Assembly (NCBI RefSeq): GCF_900176285.1
Contig: NZ_FWXF01000009.1
Coordinates: 62,001 to 126,000, forward strand
DNA from: Desulfacinum hydrothermale DSM 13146
Lineage (GTDB): Bacteria; Desulfobacterota; Syntrophobacteria; Syntrophobacterales; DSM-9756
Direction: 5' to 3'
Length of the DNA: 64,000 bases
Part shown: positions 42,558-51,859 of the stretch, piece by piece
How positions within the stretch are numbered: position 1 is the stretch's first letter
Layout: each line of letters begins with the position of its first letter
Notes under the pieces: generated by a model
Databases searched by the model: none
Told to the model about the DNA's origin: nothing
Seen by the model: only the letters and a program-made list of their open reading frames with translations
Position numbers and translations under genes: made by a program

Positions 42558-43474
42558 TCGAGGAGGCCAGCGCACACCACTGGTTCCGCGAACTCTGCAC
42601 TGGGGGTGTGGACCTTGCCTACCTGTGCCGTTCCATCATCTTCAGCGGCCGAACCCGATTTCAGCGCGTGGATATCGTTGATTCGCCGCTTCACGGCAAG
42701 GTTCTGTTCCTGGACAAGGTGTTGCAGTCTGCGGAAAGGGACGAGTTCATCTACCACGAAACCCTCGTGCATCCCGCGCTGTTCAGCGTGGACAGGCCCA
42801 CGTCCGTTTTAATCGTCGGGGGAGGCGAGGGGGCCACTCTTCGCGAGGTGCTGCGCCATCCGAGCGTGGAACGCGTTCTCATGGTGGAAGTGGACGGGCA
42901 ACTGGTGGACATCGCCCGGCACTTTCTGCCCGAATGGCACCAGGGCGCCTTCGACGATCCCCGGGTCGAGCTCGTCGTGGGAGACGGCCGGGCGTATTTG
43001 GAAGCCACCAATGAGCGCTTCCACGTGATCCTTTTGGATCTGAGCGATCCAGTGGATGACAGCCCGGCCGTTCTTCTCTATACCAGCGAATTTTTCCAGA
43101 TTGTGCGCCGCCGGCTCCAGCCCGGCGGCGCCTGTGCCGTCCAGGCCGAATCCATCAGCCCGCAACAATGCACGGTACACGCACGCATCTACAACACCCT
43201 GGCCGCCTCCTTCCCCGTGGCCCGCACCTGCCCCTATATGCTCCACAGCTTCCATCGACCGGATGCCCATCTTCTGGGATCTCTGGACCCCCAGTGGTCG
43301 CCGGAGCAGGTGGCCCGACGAGCCGAAGCCGCCTCGCTTCCCCTGCGGTACCTGAGCCCGTCCATGTTCCTGGGCCTTTTCATTCTCCCTCCCTACCTGG
43401 AACAGGCCTACGGCACCCACCAGCGCCCTTTGACGGACACCGACCACCAGATCCATATTGACGAAATCCTTTAG
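42554..43474 (+). CDS. speE: Spermidine synthase
   Basis: Transfers the aminopropyl group from decarboxylated SAM to putrescine. The 306-aa protein shows the polyamine synthase block VLIVGGGEGATLREVLRH (dcSAM site), VEVDGQLVDIARHFLPEW, VVGDGRAYLE and LLDLSDPVDDSPAVLLYTSEF (with the catalytic Asp). The GTG start at 42554 lies within the speD stop. Residues such as LDLSDPVDD in place of DSTDP might alter the acceptor, so other aminopropyl acceptors are possible. Confidence 0.94.
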   Translation: MIEEASAHHWFRELCTGGVDLAYLCRSIIFSGRTRFQRVDIVDSPLHGKVLFLDKVLQSAERDEFIYHETLVHPALFSVDRPTSVLIVGGGEGATLREVLRHPSVERVLMVEVDGQLVDIARHFLPEWHQGAFDDPRVELVVGDGRAYLEATNERFHVILLDLSDPVDDSPAVLLYTSEFFQIVRRRLQPGGACAVQAESISPQQCTVHARIYNTLAASFPVARTCPYMLHSFHRPDAHLLGSLDPQWSPEQVARRAEAASLPLRYLSPSMFLGLFILPPYLEQAYGTHQRPLTDTDHQIHIDEIL

Positions 43475-43551
43475 GCCGTTGAAAATTTGCAGGGCCCTTG
43501 GCCGGATGGCCGCCCGCGACACGGACCCGTGAAATGGAGGAGGTCTGACAA

Positions 43552-43938
43552 ATGCCGATCTACGAATTCATCTGTACACACTGTGGCAGGCGAAACGAGT
43601 TCATTACGTTCCGTGTCTCCGAGGTGGTGCCCGACACCTGCACCCATTGCCATCAGAGCGGGCTCCGGCGCATTCCGTCCCGCGTTCGCGTTCGTCTGTC
43701 GGAAGAAACCCGCCTGGAACGTCTCGCCGACCCTGCGCGTTTTGGAAACCTGGACGAAAACGACCCCAAGAGCATGGCCAAATTCATGAAGGCCATGACC
43801 CACGAGATGGGTGACGACCTGGACGAGGACGTGGACTCCCTGATCGAAGAGGCCATGGAAGAGGAGGCCGCGGGAGGCGGCCAAGCGAGTGGTACGGGCG
43901 GAGGGGACGGCGGTGCCCATGACGACGATCTGGAGTGA
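43552..43938 (+). CDS. FmdB-like zinc-ribbon protein with acidic tail
   Basis: A 128-aa protein starting MPIYEFICTHCGRRNEF, with zinc-ribbon cysteines 8, 11, 30 and 33, then a helical middle part and an acidic Glu/Gly/Asp-rich tail (IEEAMEEEAAGGGQ) that is not in the short FmdB at 37960. Same family core, different extension. Its stop lies 20 bases inside the downstream RluA gene, so the two are coupled. Function unknown. Confidence 0.88.
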   Translation: MPIYEFICTHCGRRNEFITFRVSEVVPDTCTHCHQSGLRRIPSRVRVRLSEETRLERLADPARFGNLDENDPKSMAKFMKAMTHEMGDDLDEDVDSLIEEAMEEEAAGGGQASGTGGGDGGAHDDDLE

Positions 43939-44848
43939 CGGTTCTCGCGCGAAAGCCTTTCAGGAAGTGCAGGTCCCAGCGCACCTGAACGGCCGAACGC
44001 TGGGGGCGCTCCTGGAGCAAATCTGTCTGTTGAGTCCCGAAGAGGCCGAAGATCTCCTGGACTTCGGCTCCGTGCACGTGGACGGGCGCCGGCAAACCCG
44101 GAGCGATTTCCTGCTCGCAAAGGGATCTCGGGTGCGCATCTACTGGCCGTGGCAGGGGACCGCTCGAACCTACGAGCTGGATCCCAAGCGCCTTCTTTAC
44201 CGGGACCGCTGGATCCTGGCCTATAACAAAGAGGCCGGCATCCCCTCCCAAGCCACTCCGGCGGACGCCTACAACAACCTTTACGCAGCCGTGCTTCGGT
44301 ACCTGGCCGCCGAGAGACATCCCGCCTATGCGGCGCTGCACCAGCGCCTGGACCGGGACACCACGGGCGTCATTCTTCTCGCCGTGCACAAAAAGGCCAA
44401 TCCAGGCTTGGGGGCCGCCTTCCAAGCGCGTCGCGTGAAGAAGATCTACTTGGCATGGGTGGCCGGAAGCCCGTTCCGGGACCACTGGGTGACGGATCGC
44501 GACATCGGAAGAGGGAAGGGGGCGTATCGGGTCTGCGCCAGGCACTCGGGCCGGCCCGCCCGCACCGCCTTTCGGGTTCTTTTCCGGGACCAAGACAGGG
44601 CGCTGGTGGAAGCCCGACCACTCACGGGAAGGACCCATCAGATTCGCCTCCACTTGAGTTCCGAGGGCCATCCCATCGTGGGCGATCGTCTCTACGGAGG
44701 CGATTCCGCTCCCGCTAGGGCGGAGCCATTGCGCCTCCACGCCTATCGGCTGGAATTGGAGCACCCGGTCACCCGGCAGCCCCTCCGTCTGAAAGCGCCT
44801 GTTCCCCAGGATTGGCCGCCTGTTCCTCCGGGAACCATTCCAGATTGA
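43919..44848 (+). CDS. RluA-family pseudouridine synthase
   Basis: A 309-aa pseudouridine synthase for rRNA or tRNA. An S4-like RNA-binding start precedes the catalytic domain, which has the hallmark LHQRLDRDTTGVILLA with catalytic Asp145, and the later EARPLTGRTHQIRLHL and GDRLYGG blocks. Which uridine it modifies cannot be read from sequence. ATG 43919 has GGAGGGG at 10 bases and overlaps the FmdB-like stop. Its 3' end overlaps the convergent dynamin-like gene by 80 bases. Confidence 0.93.
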   Translation: MTTIWSDGSRAKAFQEVQVPAHLNGRTLGALLEQICLLSPEEAEDLLDFGSVHVDGRRQTRSDFLLAKGSRVRIYWPWQGTARTYELDPKRLLYRDRWILAYNKEAGIPSQATPADAYNNLYAAVLRYLAAERHPAYAALHQRLDRDTTGVILLAVHKKANPGLGAAFQARRVKKIYLAWVAGSPFRDHWVTDRDIGRGKGAYRVCARHSGRPARTAFRVLFRDQDRALVEARPLTGRTHQIRLHLSSEGHPIVGDRLYGGDSAPARAEPLRLHAYRLELEHPVTRQPLRLKAPVPQDWPPVPPGTIPD

Positions 44849-47075
44849 GGGCCCGGCGCAGTTCCTCGATGGCGTCCAGTTGTTCTTCCGCAAACCGGGC
44901 GGTCTCCTCCAGCGTCGTCATGTGCCGCTGGCGCACACTTTCTTCTTGACGCCCTTGGCGCAGCAGATCGGAAAAGTCCACCTGGGCCATGCGGGCTCTC
45001 AAACGGAATTCCTCCACCAGCTTGGCGCTCGCAACGTCCAGCAGCCGGTGCAGGTACTGGAACCGGAAGTTTTGGCGGTAGTCACGGAAGGCGTAGAGCA
45101 GCTCCGAACGGGCTTCGGCCTTGACCACCTCGATGGCCTCCCGAAGGGTATCGCTTTCCGCACTCCGTTGCTCTGCGCGCCCCTTTCTTCCCAGGCGGGT
45201 CTTCAGCGTATTCAGCAGGCGGGAAACCCGTCCGATCCCGAACTTCATGAGCAGCGCCCCGCGGCCCAGAGCGTTTTCATCCACGAAGCCGCTGAAGGCC
45301 GGCGGGGTGATCTCCTCCCACTCGTTCCAGCCCGTCTCCGGAGGCCGTTGGAAACCGCGTGTTTCCACCCCGAAGGAGGCCAGTTCCCGATGGTATTCCT
45401 CCATGGCCGTCTCGAAGAGCGCCCAGAAGGCCCGCGAGGATTGGCTCAGGCGACTGCGAAGATGCTGCTCCTGTTCCTTGGCGAATTCAATGGTTGCCAG
45501 GTTCACCTTCTCCACCAGAAAAACGGACAGGGATCGGCGAAAGTCCAGGTAATAGCGGTGAAGCTGCTTCAAGACCTTGGCCGGATCGCTCAGATCCTTC
45601 AAATAGGAGGGATCCACGGGATGGGTGTCCACCATCTGCAACGTCTCCTGAACCACCGCGCCATAGCTCAGGTCAAAAAAGGTACCCACAGCGCGGTCCA
45701 GGTCCTGGCGAAGGGTGTCGCGAAGACCGGAGATGGCGTTTTCCAGGGTTCCCAAGGTTTCCAAGAGCGCTTCCTGACGGTCCTGCAGCCGCTTGGCGGA
45801 GCGCTTCAGTTGATCCACGTTTTGTCCCAGCAGTTGGCGCTGGGTGCGCGTGGTCTCCGAAAGGGCGTGGGCCACCACGCCCAGTCGGTTCAGGCCGCTT
45901 CCGAAAAGAACCCGGATTCTCTGTCGTCCGATCCGCTCGGAGAGCCTTTCCTGCAACTGTTGAAAGCCGACCACCGAGTCCATGTGCCCATCGGCGAATT
46001 CGTCGTTCCAGATCTGGAAACGCCGGCGGTCTTTGGCCGGTGCCCGCTCTCCCTGGGCCTGGATCAGGTGGTAGAGGGCGGAGAAGGAAAAAACGTGGGG
46101 TTGCGGCACGGTCCATTCCAGTTCCTGGCGCAATCGCTCGATGGACTGGTGCACATCGTCGGGCCCTTGGTGGTTGTCCAGGTCCAGATTCAAGACGAAC
46201 AGGGTGTGGGGCAGCATGCGCAGGGTCTTGATGAATTGGAGGAGCTTCAGATCCGCTTCCCGCAGCCCCGTACGGGAGCTGACCACGTAGACGATGAGGT
46301 GCGCCTTGAGCAGGTAAGCCTGCAGGAGCGCAAAATGGAGCGGATTGGGAGCATCGCTTCCCTGACAGTCGGCGATTTCCACCTCTTCACCCAGCCAAGG
46401 GACAGGGTAGTGGAGCTGCACATCTTTGAGGTAAACCGCGTGGGATTCCCGCCCCACGAATTTCTGGTGTTCCTCCAGGGTGTTGGCATCGAAATGGAGG
46501 CGGTTGGGCTCTTCGCCCACCATCTGTTCCAGGTCGTCGAAGCCGTTGAGATAGGCCTGAAGGAGGACGAAGTTGGCCTCCAGGCTCCCCCGGCTCTGCT
46601 GCCATTCCCGCTGTACGGCCCGGAGCCTTTCCTGCAGAATCCCCCGGTGGTCGGGGTTCCTCAGGTCCCATTCCTCCTGGGCCAGGGCCCCATCTTCGGT
46701 GGGCGGCAAAAGCGCCACCGCCTCGCGCACTTCCCGGTGAATCTCCGGCCAGGACTTCAGCTCCACCCAGCCGCCTTGGCTGGTGTTGGAACGGATTCGG
46801 GTGATGAAGGAGGTGATGATGCCCGCACCCCGCCGGAGCAGATCCCGGCCCAACAGGGCATTGATGAGGGTGCTCTTGCCCGATTTGACGGAACCCACCA
46901 CGGCAACCCGCACCAGCGGGTCTTGCAACGCGCCGCTCACCAGGTTCAGGTGTTCCAACCAGAGCGCAGCCCGTTGGGAATCGATCAGTTGGTCCTCCAG
47001 CAACCGTTCCACAGAGGAACGCAAGGAGGCCGTGCGCAGTGCAATGCTGTCCCGGAATCGTAGAAACTCGTTCAT
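44769..47075 (-). CDS. Dynamin-like large GTPase
   Basis: A 768-aa bacterial dynamin-like protein. The GTPase domain has P-loop GSVKSGKST (61-69), switch-II DCQG (236-239) and LNLDLD in the place of the G4 TKxD motif. Long charged helical regions with heptad-like stretches (about 400-560 and 640-750) form the expected stalk, but no clear membrane helix is seen. Such proteins act in membrane remodelling or surveillance. It is the last gene of its minus-strand group and its 3' end runs 80 bases into the convergent RluA gene. Confidence 0.86.
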   Translation of the reverse strand: MNEFLRFRDSIALRTASLRSSVERLLEDQLIDSQRAALWLEHLNLVSGALQDPLVRVAVVGSVKSGKSTLINALLGRDLLRRGAGIITSFITRIRSNTSQGGWVELKSWPEIHREVREAVALLPPTEDGALAQEEWDLRNPDHRGILQERLRAVQREWQQSRGSLEANFVLLQAYLNGFDDLEQMVGEEPNRLHFDANTLEEHQKFVGRESHAVYLKDVQLHYPVPWLGEEVEIADCQGSDAPNPLHFALLQAYLLKAHLIVYVVSSRTGLREADLKLLQFIKTLRMLPHTLFVLNLDLDNHQGPDDVHQSIERLRQELEWTVPQPHVFSFSALYHLIQAQGERAPAKDRRRFQIWNDEFADGHMDSVVGFQQLQERLSERIGRQRIRVLFGSGLNRLGVVAHALSETTRTQRQLLGQNVDQLKRSAKRLQDRQEALLETLGTLENAISGLRDTLRQDLDRAVGTFFDLSYGAVVQETLQMVDTHPVDPSYLKDLSDPAKVLKQLHRYYLDFRRSLSVFLVEKVNLATIEFAKEQEQHLRSRLSQSSRAFWALFETAMEEYHRELASFGVETRGFQRPPETGWNEWEEITPPAFSGFVDENALGRGALLMKFGIGRVSRLLNTLKTRLGRKGRAEQRSAESDTLREAIEVVKAEARSELLYAFRDYRQNFRFQYLHRLLDVASAKLVEEFRLRARMAQVDFSDLLRQGRQEESVRQRHMTTLEETARFAEEQLDAIEELRRALNLEWFPEEQAANPGEQALSDGGAAG

Positions 47076-47199
47076 AGGGCTCCAAGATCAATGTGTGGCA
47101 TGTCCAATGCCGGTTATCGTGAAAGGCCGCGGCATGCTAGCGCATTTCCCGCCTCAGGTAAACCGCCACGTGCCAGCGGGGCCATGATCATGCACAAGG

Positions 47200-47325
47200 C
47201 CCCTGGGTCCGAGAACACCCCGGTTGTTTCCTTCCCATGCGAAGGAAGGGTTGGGGATCGCCAGGCGGGCCCGTGCGGCCGGCCGAACTTTGTGGGGGAA
47301 GGGGGGGATCCGAACCCGCCCCTAC
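47200..47325 (+). repeat. Dispersed intergenic repeat, copy ending at miaA stop
   Basis: GGTTGTTTCCTTCCCATGCG, AAGGAAGGGTTGGGGATCGC, CAGGCGGGCCCGTGCGGCCG and a decayed palindrome ATCCGAACCCGCCCC (47301-47322) follow the family order. The palindrome abuts the miaA stop codon (47322-47324), so the element forms the start of the miaA 3' untranslated region. The right module is missing. It lies in the 47076-47321 gap. Confidence 0.7.
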
Positions 47326-48281
47326 TGCTGCATGGCCCGGATCCGTTCCTGCACCCATTGAAGGACCGCCTGGTGATCCTCGGCGTGGAACCATTGAAAT
47401 TCCGGATCGCCTTTGAACCAGGTGAGTTGCCGCTTGGCATAGCGGCGGGTGTCGCGCTGGATGAGCGACACCGCCTCGTCCAGCCTTCGCTTGCCCAACA
47501 GATGGTCGCACAGATGCCGGTAGCCCAGCGATTGCATGGGCTTGAGTGAGGGATCGTAGCCCATGGACAAAAGCTTTCGCACCTCCTCCAGGAAACCCTG
47601 CTCCATCATGATCAGGGTGCGCCGGTTGATCCGATCATAAAGCTCCTCACGCTCCCGGAAGAGGGCGACTTTGATGCTGGGATAGAGACGGTCCTGGAAT
47701 CGATGTTGGGCCTGCCAGTGGGACAGCGGCTTGCCCGTGGCACGATAGACTTCCAGGGCCCTGAGGATCCGCTGACGGTCATTGGGATGGAGGCGCCGGC
47801 CCAGCTCCGGATCCACTTGGCAAAGCTCCCGATGCAAGGCCGGTGAACCCCGCTGGGCCAGCTCGTCACTCAGGATCCGTCGAATCTCCGGATCCGACGG
47901 GGCTCCGGGACACAGCCCGCGCGTGAGCGCCTTCATATAGAGCCCGGTTCCACCCACCACCAAAGGGATACGACCGCGCTGATGGAAGTGGTCCACGATG
48001 GGCCGCGCCATCTCCACATAACGCGCGGCATCAAAAGGTTCGTCGGGATCCACCACATCCAGGAGATGATGCGGTACCAGGCGCTGCTCTTCGGCCGTGG
48101 GCTTGGCGGTGCCGATGTCCATGTGGCGGTAGACCTGCATGGAATCGGCGTTCACAATCTGGGTGTTCATCCGGCGTGCCAAATCCAGCGCCAAGGAAGT
48201 CTTTCCCACGGCTGTGGGGCCGGCCAGAAGCACGATGGGAAGTCGCCGGCCATGTTCCTGTTCGTTTGCCAAGGGACCCAT
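47322..48281 (-). CDS. miaA: tRNA dimethylallyltransferase
   Basis: Adds an isopentenyl group to A37 of tRNAs reading UNN codons. The protein is about 319 aa. It shows the P-loop GPTAVGKTSLA (from 21), VNADSMQVYRHMDIGTAKP with the catalytic Asp, GGTGLYMKALTRG and the C-terminal KRQLTWFKGDPEFQWF. The ATG at 48281 is a plausible start; a GTG at 48299 lies two bases after the mutL stop, with no clear ribosome site for either. Adjacency to mutL is the classic arrangement. Confidence 0.95.
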   Translation of the reverse strand: MGPLANEQEHGRRLPIVLLAGPTAVGKTSLALDLARRMNTQIVNADSMQVYRHMDIGTAKPTAEEQRLVPHHLLDVVDPDEPFDAARYVEMARPIVDHFHQRGRIPLVVGGTGLYMKALTRGLCPGAPSDPEIRRILSDELAQRGSPALHRELCQVDPELGRRLHPNDRQRILRALEVYRATGKPLSHWQAQHRFQDRLYPSIKVALFREREELYDRINRRTLIMMEQGFLEEVRKLLSMGYDPSLKPMQSLGYRHLCDHLLGKRRLDEAVSLIQRDTRRYAKRQLTWFKGDPEFQWFHAEDHQAVLQWVQERIRAMQQ

Positions 48282-48301
48282 GGAATCGTCGGTATCCACT
48301 T

Positions 48302-50167
48302 TCAGGTGCGAAGGAAGGCGCGCTCCAATTCCGCCACCGTGATCTTGTGCCACAGGGGGCGACCGTGGGGGCAGGTGGCGCCGAATCGCGTCTTGTCCAG
48401 GTCCTGCAGCAGGAGCCGGATCTCGTCATGACTCAATCGTTGGCCCGCCCGCACCGATCCGTGACACGCGGCGGTTTTGGCAAGCCGGGTCAAGAGCTCC
48501 ACCTTTGGGGAAGACTCCTCCTCGGGGTTGCTTTCCACCACGGAGCGGATCACTTCCCGAGGGTCGATCCGACCGAGGACCGCCGGGACGGTGTGCACCA
48601 CGAAGCTTTCGCCCCCAAAGGGTTCCACCTCGAAGCCGAGCTGCGCCAGTTGAGGCAGCCAACGCTTCAAAATCGTGGATTCCAACGGAAGCAGATCCAC
48701 CACCGCGGGCGGTGCGAGCCTTTGACACGCCCGCGACGAGCCCTCCGCAGCCAATCGATCGAAAAGAATCCGCTCGTGGGCCGCGTGCTGATCCACGATG
48801 ACCAGGCCGTCCGGTGCCTCCAAAAGGATGTAGGACCGGGCCACTTGTCCGAGGATGCGGAGCTGGGAAAACCTGGGAAGGACGGATTCCGATCCTGGAG
48901 TTTCGTGTGAGAACGGATCTTCACGGGAAAAGAGCGGGACCTGGCGGGGCAGGGCCTCCCGGCGGGGGCCTGCGGCAGCCGAACCGCTTCCGGGGTGCGT
49001 CTCGGAAAGGCCGTCGGCGTCAGATGCCAGAACAGCGCTGGATCCTTCCTGCAACCTCGGCTTTTCCGGGAAGGCATCCGGACGGCCCAGGCGATTTTGA
49101 AATTCGCGCACTTGGGCGGTCGGGCGCAAATCCTCGCGGGCGCTGCCGGCGGGCAGGGGACGGCGCACTCCGGCCTGCAGGGCCTGGGACAGGGTCTCCG
49201 AAACCGATCCCCGCACTGTTTCCACCACCTGGGACGGACGTCGGAACCGCACCTCCCGTTTGGTGGGATGGACATTGACGTCCACCAACTCCGGGGGTAC
49301 CGACACAAAGAGAATGCACGACGGGTATCGGCCTTTGGGAATGAGGGTATCGTAGGCGCTGAGCAAAGCATGTTGGAGAACTCTGTCCTTCACCGCGCGT
49401 CGGTTGACATAGAGGAAGATGCCCTTTGTGTTGGCCCGTTGGAGCGTGGGCGGTCCCAGGAGGCCCTCCACGTGCACACCGGCCTTTTCCGAGCGCACGG
49501 GGATGAGGCTCCGGGCCGTGTCGTGTCCCAGGACCTGGCCGGCGCGCTCCACAAGGGAAGTCGCCTTGGGGAAATCGTGGGTGCATCGGCCTTGGTGGTG
49601 GACTTGCAAGTGCACGTCCGGATAAGCCAAGGCCAGCCGCAGGACCAGGTCCAGAATATGCGCCCATTCCGTGTTCACGGAGCGGAGGAATTTTCGCCGG
49701 GCCGGCACGTTGAAAAAGAGATCGCGCACGGTGATGGAGGTGCCGGCAGGGCATCCCGTTTCTTCCACGGATCGAATGACGCCGCCTTCCACGCGAATCC
49801 GCGTTCCGGCCACGGCATCGCGCTCCCGTGTCATCAGATCAAAGCGACTCACCGCCGCGATACTCGGCAACGCTTCGCCTCGAAACCCAAGGGATCGAAC
49901 CGCTTGCAGGTCAGAAACGGATGTGATCTTGCTGGTGGCATGCCGTTCCAGGGCCAGCAAGGCATCGTCGGCGTCCATGCCGACCCCGTCATCCACCACG
50001 CACACTTCCGACCTGCCGCCCCTTTCCAGCGAGATGACGATGCGCCCGGCTTCCGCATCCAGGCTGTTTTCAACCAGCTCTTTGACCACAGCCGCCGGCC
50101 GTTCCACCACTTCGCCGGCGGCAATCTGGTTGCACAGGGTTTCGGGCAATACCTTTATACGTCCCAC
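48302..50167 (-). CDS. mutL: DNA mismatch repair protein MutL
   Basis: ATPase and coordinator of mismatch repair. The 621-aa protein has the GHKL ATPase domain with KELVENSLDA (Glu33), DDGVGMDADD and GFRGEALPSI, a linker of about 90 residues, then a C-terminal domain with DQHAAHE (459-465) and CPHGRP (599-604), features of the nicking-endonuclease MutL type. The DQHA-x2-E-x4-E motif ends with Asp470 in place of Glu. ACHGSVRA (567-574) is present. It precedes miaA. mutS is not in this window. Confidence 0.95.
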   Translation of the reverse strand: MGRIKVLPETLCNQIAAGEVVERPAAVVKELVENSLDAEAGRIVISLERGGRSEVCVVDDGVGMDADDALLALERHATSKITSVSDLQAVRSLGFRGEALPSIAAVSRFDLMTRERDAVAGTRIRVEGGVIRSVEETGCPAGTSITVRDLFFNVPARRKFLRSVNTEWAHILDLVLRLALAYPDVHLQVHHQGRCTHDFPKATSLVERAGQVLGHDTARSLIPVRSEKAGVHVEGLLGPPTLQRANTKGIFLYVNRRAVKDRVLQHALLSAYDTLIPKGRYPSCILFVSVPPELVDVNVHPTKREVRFRRPSQVVETVRGSVSETLSQALQAGVRRPLPAGSAREDLRPTAQVREFQNRLGRPDAFPEKPRLQEGSSAVLASDADGLSETHPGSGSAAAGPRREALPRQVPLFSREDPFSHETPGSESVLPRFSQLRILGQVARSYILLEAPDGLVIVDQHAAHERILFDRLAAEGSSRACQRLAPPAVVDLLPLESTILKRWLPQLAQLGFEVEPFGGESFVVHTVPAVLGRIDPREVIRSVVESNPEEESSPKVELLTRLAKTAACHGSVRAGQRLSHDEIRLLLQDLDKTRFGATCPHGRPLWHKITVAELERAFLRT

Positions 50168-50284
50168 GTTGGATCCTTGGTTGACAGTGTTATGGCCGAT
50201 CCGCCACTATGAAGAGTTAAAGGGAGTGTGTATCCGGCGGCGAAGTGCATCTCAAGGCGCCCACTTCAGGCAGCAAGGATCACC

Positions 50285-51739
50285 ATGAACACGTTTGAGT
50301 CCGTCATTCATCTCCTGAGCAACGTACTGGACGCCTACACGGTGGCGTTTTTCCAGTACGACCCCCATTGCGGCGCTTTCCGTCTGGTGGCCGCCCATTC
50401 CCTGAGCAAATACCTGCAGACGGAAGTCTCGATTCCCAAGGACGGCAGCGGCATCCTGTCCCAGGTGCACAAGGTGGGCCATACCGTGCACCTGGGCAAA
50501 GTGGATGTGGACAAGCTGGCAGCGTCCTTGCCCTTTTATCGTGAGGGGGAGGGGGGCATCAAGGGACTTTTGGCCACACCGGTGGGCACCGGCCAGGGGC
50601 TGCTCTACGCGGACACCAAGCGTCACTGGGGATTCAACGACAAGCAGCAAAAATGGATCCTGGAGACCGCACGCGTCTTGCGCCAGCTCCTGGATCAGCA
50701 ACAATGCGTCTTCGAACGCAACAGCTATTCGAGAATCCTCACCCTCTGGCACGAGCTCATCGAATGCTGGCACACCGCCAAGGATCCACTGGAAGCCGCC
50801 CACGAGCTCACCGAAAAGGCCCGCGCCTTCTTGGGCACCGACTGGGCTTTCTGCCTGCAGCAGGATCCGGGTGAAAGGGATGGCACCATGCTTTCGGCGT
50901 CCGGATCCCTTCCGCGCGGGTTGCTGCAAAGGCCCCTTCCCGTCTCGTCGCCTGCCTTGGTGGCCGAAACGATGCGCAAGGGGGGACAGCTCTTCATTCC
51001 GGCCCTCAAACCGGACGCCGACGAGCATTACCTCTTTTTCCCGGGTGAAAATCTGCCGCACCAGGGTTCCCTTTGGGTGCTCACAACGGAGCGCCGAGCG
51101 GGAGGGCGCCTGTGCCTGGCTGTGTTGGCCCGAAAGAAGATGTCTTGGGCCCAGGACGAACGCTACGCGGTGGAAAAGGCCCTTCAGATTTTCGCCGCTT
51201 TCTTGGACAGCGTCTACTGGCATGCGCGCTACCTTGAGTCGGCCTGCACCCATGGCCCCACCGGACTGCTCAACGAATGCACGCTGGCGCAGCGGCTTCA
51301 CCAATGTGTGCAGGCCGCCATCCACGGCAGTACCCCCCTGGCCTTGATCGTGGTGCAGTGCGAACCCTGGCAGTACGCCCAAAGCATCTTTCCCCCTTCC
51401 GAGACAAACCAGTGGGAAAGCGCGCTGGCCGCAGCCCTCCGGGACGCCACCCCGCCGGGAGCCATCGCAGGCCGTTTGGCCCAGAACCGCTACGCCGTGC
51501 TCCACCCGCAAGGGGACATGAAAGAGCTCATGCTCACCGCCGATGCGCTGGACGCATGCCTGATCAAGCTTTCGGCGCCCCGCAGGAAGGGAATCCATCT
51601 CAAGATCCATTTGGGTTGGGCCTCGCTGCCCCAGGACGGGACCACGGCGGACGATCTTTGGCAAACGGCCTACCGCCGGCTGCTGGAATCGTTTCGGCCC
51701 GGCCCGTCGCGATCTTCGCCCTCAAGCGGGTCTTCGTGA
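50285..51739 (+). CDS. GAF-domain protein with degenerate GGDEF-like C-terminus
   Basis: A 484-aa cytoplasmic protein. The N-terminal ~150 residues (VLDAYTVAFFQYDP to LLDQQQCVFERN) form a GAF domain, and a second GAF-like region may follow at about 170-320. The C-terminal region starts HGPTGLLNECTLAQRL, in the place of DPLTGLLNR of diguanylate cyclases, and later LGWASLPQDGTTADDLWQTA, but no GGDEF signature is present, so cyclase activity is unlikely. The ATG at 50285 follows AAGGATC. It is upstream of mreB on the same strand, separated by about 120 bases and an intervening promoter. Ligand and partners unknown. Confidence 0.78.
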   Translation: MNTFESVIHLLSNVLDAYTVAFFQYDPHCGAFRLVAAHSLSKYLQTEVSIPKDGSGILSQVHKVGHTVHLGKVDVDKLAASLPFYREGEGGIKGLLATPVGTGQGLLYADTKRHWGFNDKQQKWILETARVLRQLLDQQQCVFERNSYSRILTLWHELIECWHTAKDPLEAAHELTEKARAFLGTDWAFCLQQDPGERDGTMLSASGSLPRGLLQRPLPVSSPALVAETMRKGGQLFIPALKPDADEHYLFFPGENLPHQGSLWVLTTERRAGGRLCLAVLARKKMSWAQDERYAVEKALQIFAAFLDSVYWHARYLESACTHGPTGLLNECTLAQRLHQCVQAAIHGSTPLALIVVQCEPWQYAQSIFPPSETNQWESALAAALRDATPPGAIAGRLAQNRYAVLHPQGDMKELMLTADALDACLIKLSAPRRKGIHLKIHLGWASLPQDGTTADDLWQTAYRRLLESFRPGPSRSSPSSGSS

Positions 51740-51773
51740 TTTCCTTCGCGCAAAGACCGGCGGGGGAAAAGCA

Positions 51774-51802
51774 TTGACGGCCTGCGGCCCCGGGGCTAGA
51801 CT
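51774..51802 (+). promoter_or_regulatory. Predicted sigma-70 promoter for mreB
   Basis: TTGACG (51774-51779) and TAGACT (51797-51802) are 17 bases apart, about 57 bases before the mreB ATG. This suggests that mreB is transcribed independently of the upstream GAF gene. Confidence 0.6.
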
Positions 51803-51859
51803 CTGGTCAGCCTGGTGGTGAGCCGGCAACAACGATGGACGCGTGCAGAAAGGACGCAC

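Noticed and set aside
44880-47063. Open frame of 727 codons on the plus strand, opposite the dynamin-like gene.
   Set aside because: It lies wholly antisense to a gene with clear GTPase motifs, has no recognisable motif or ribosome site, and long antisense frames are expected in GC-rich DNA.
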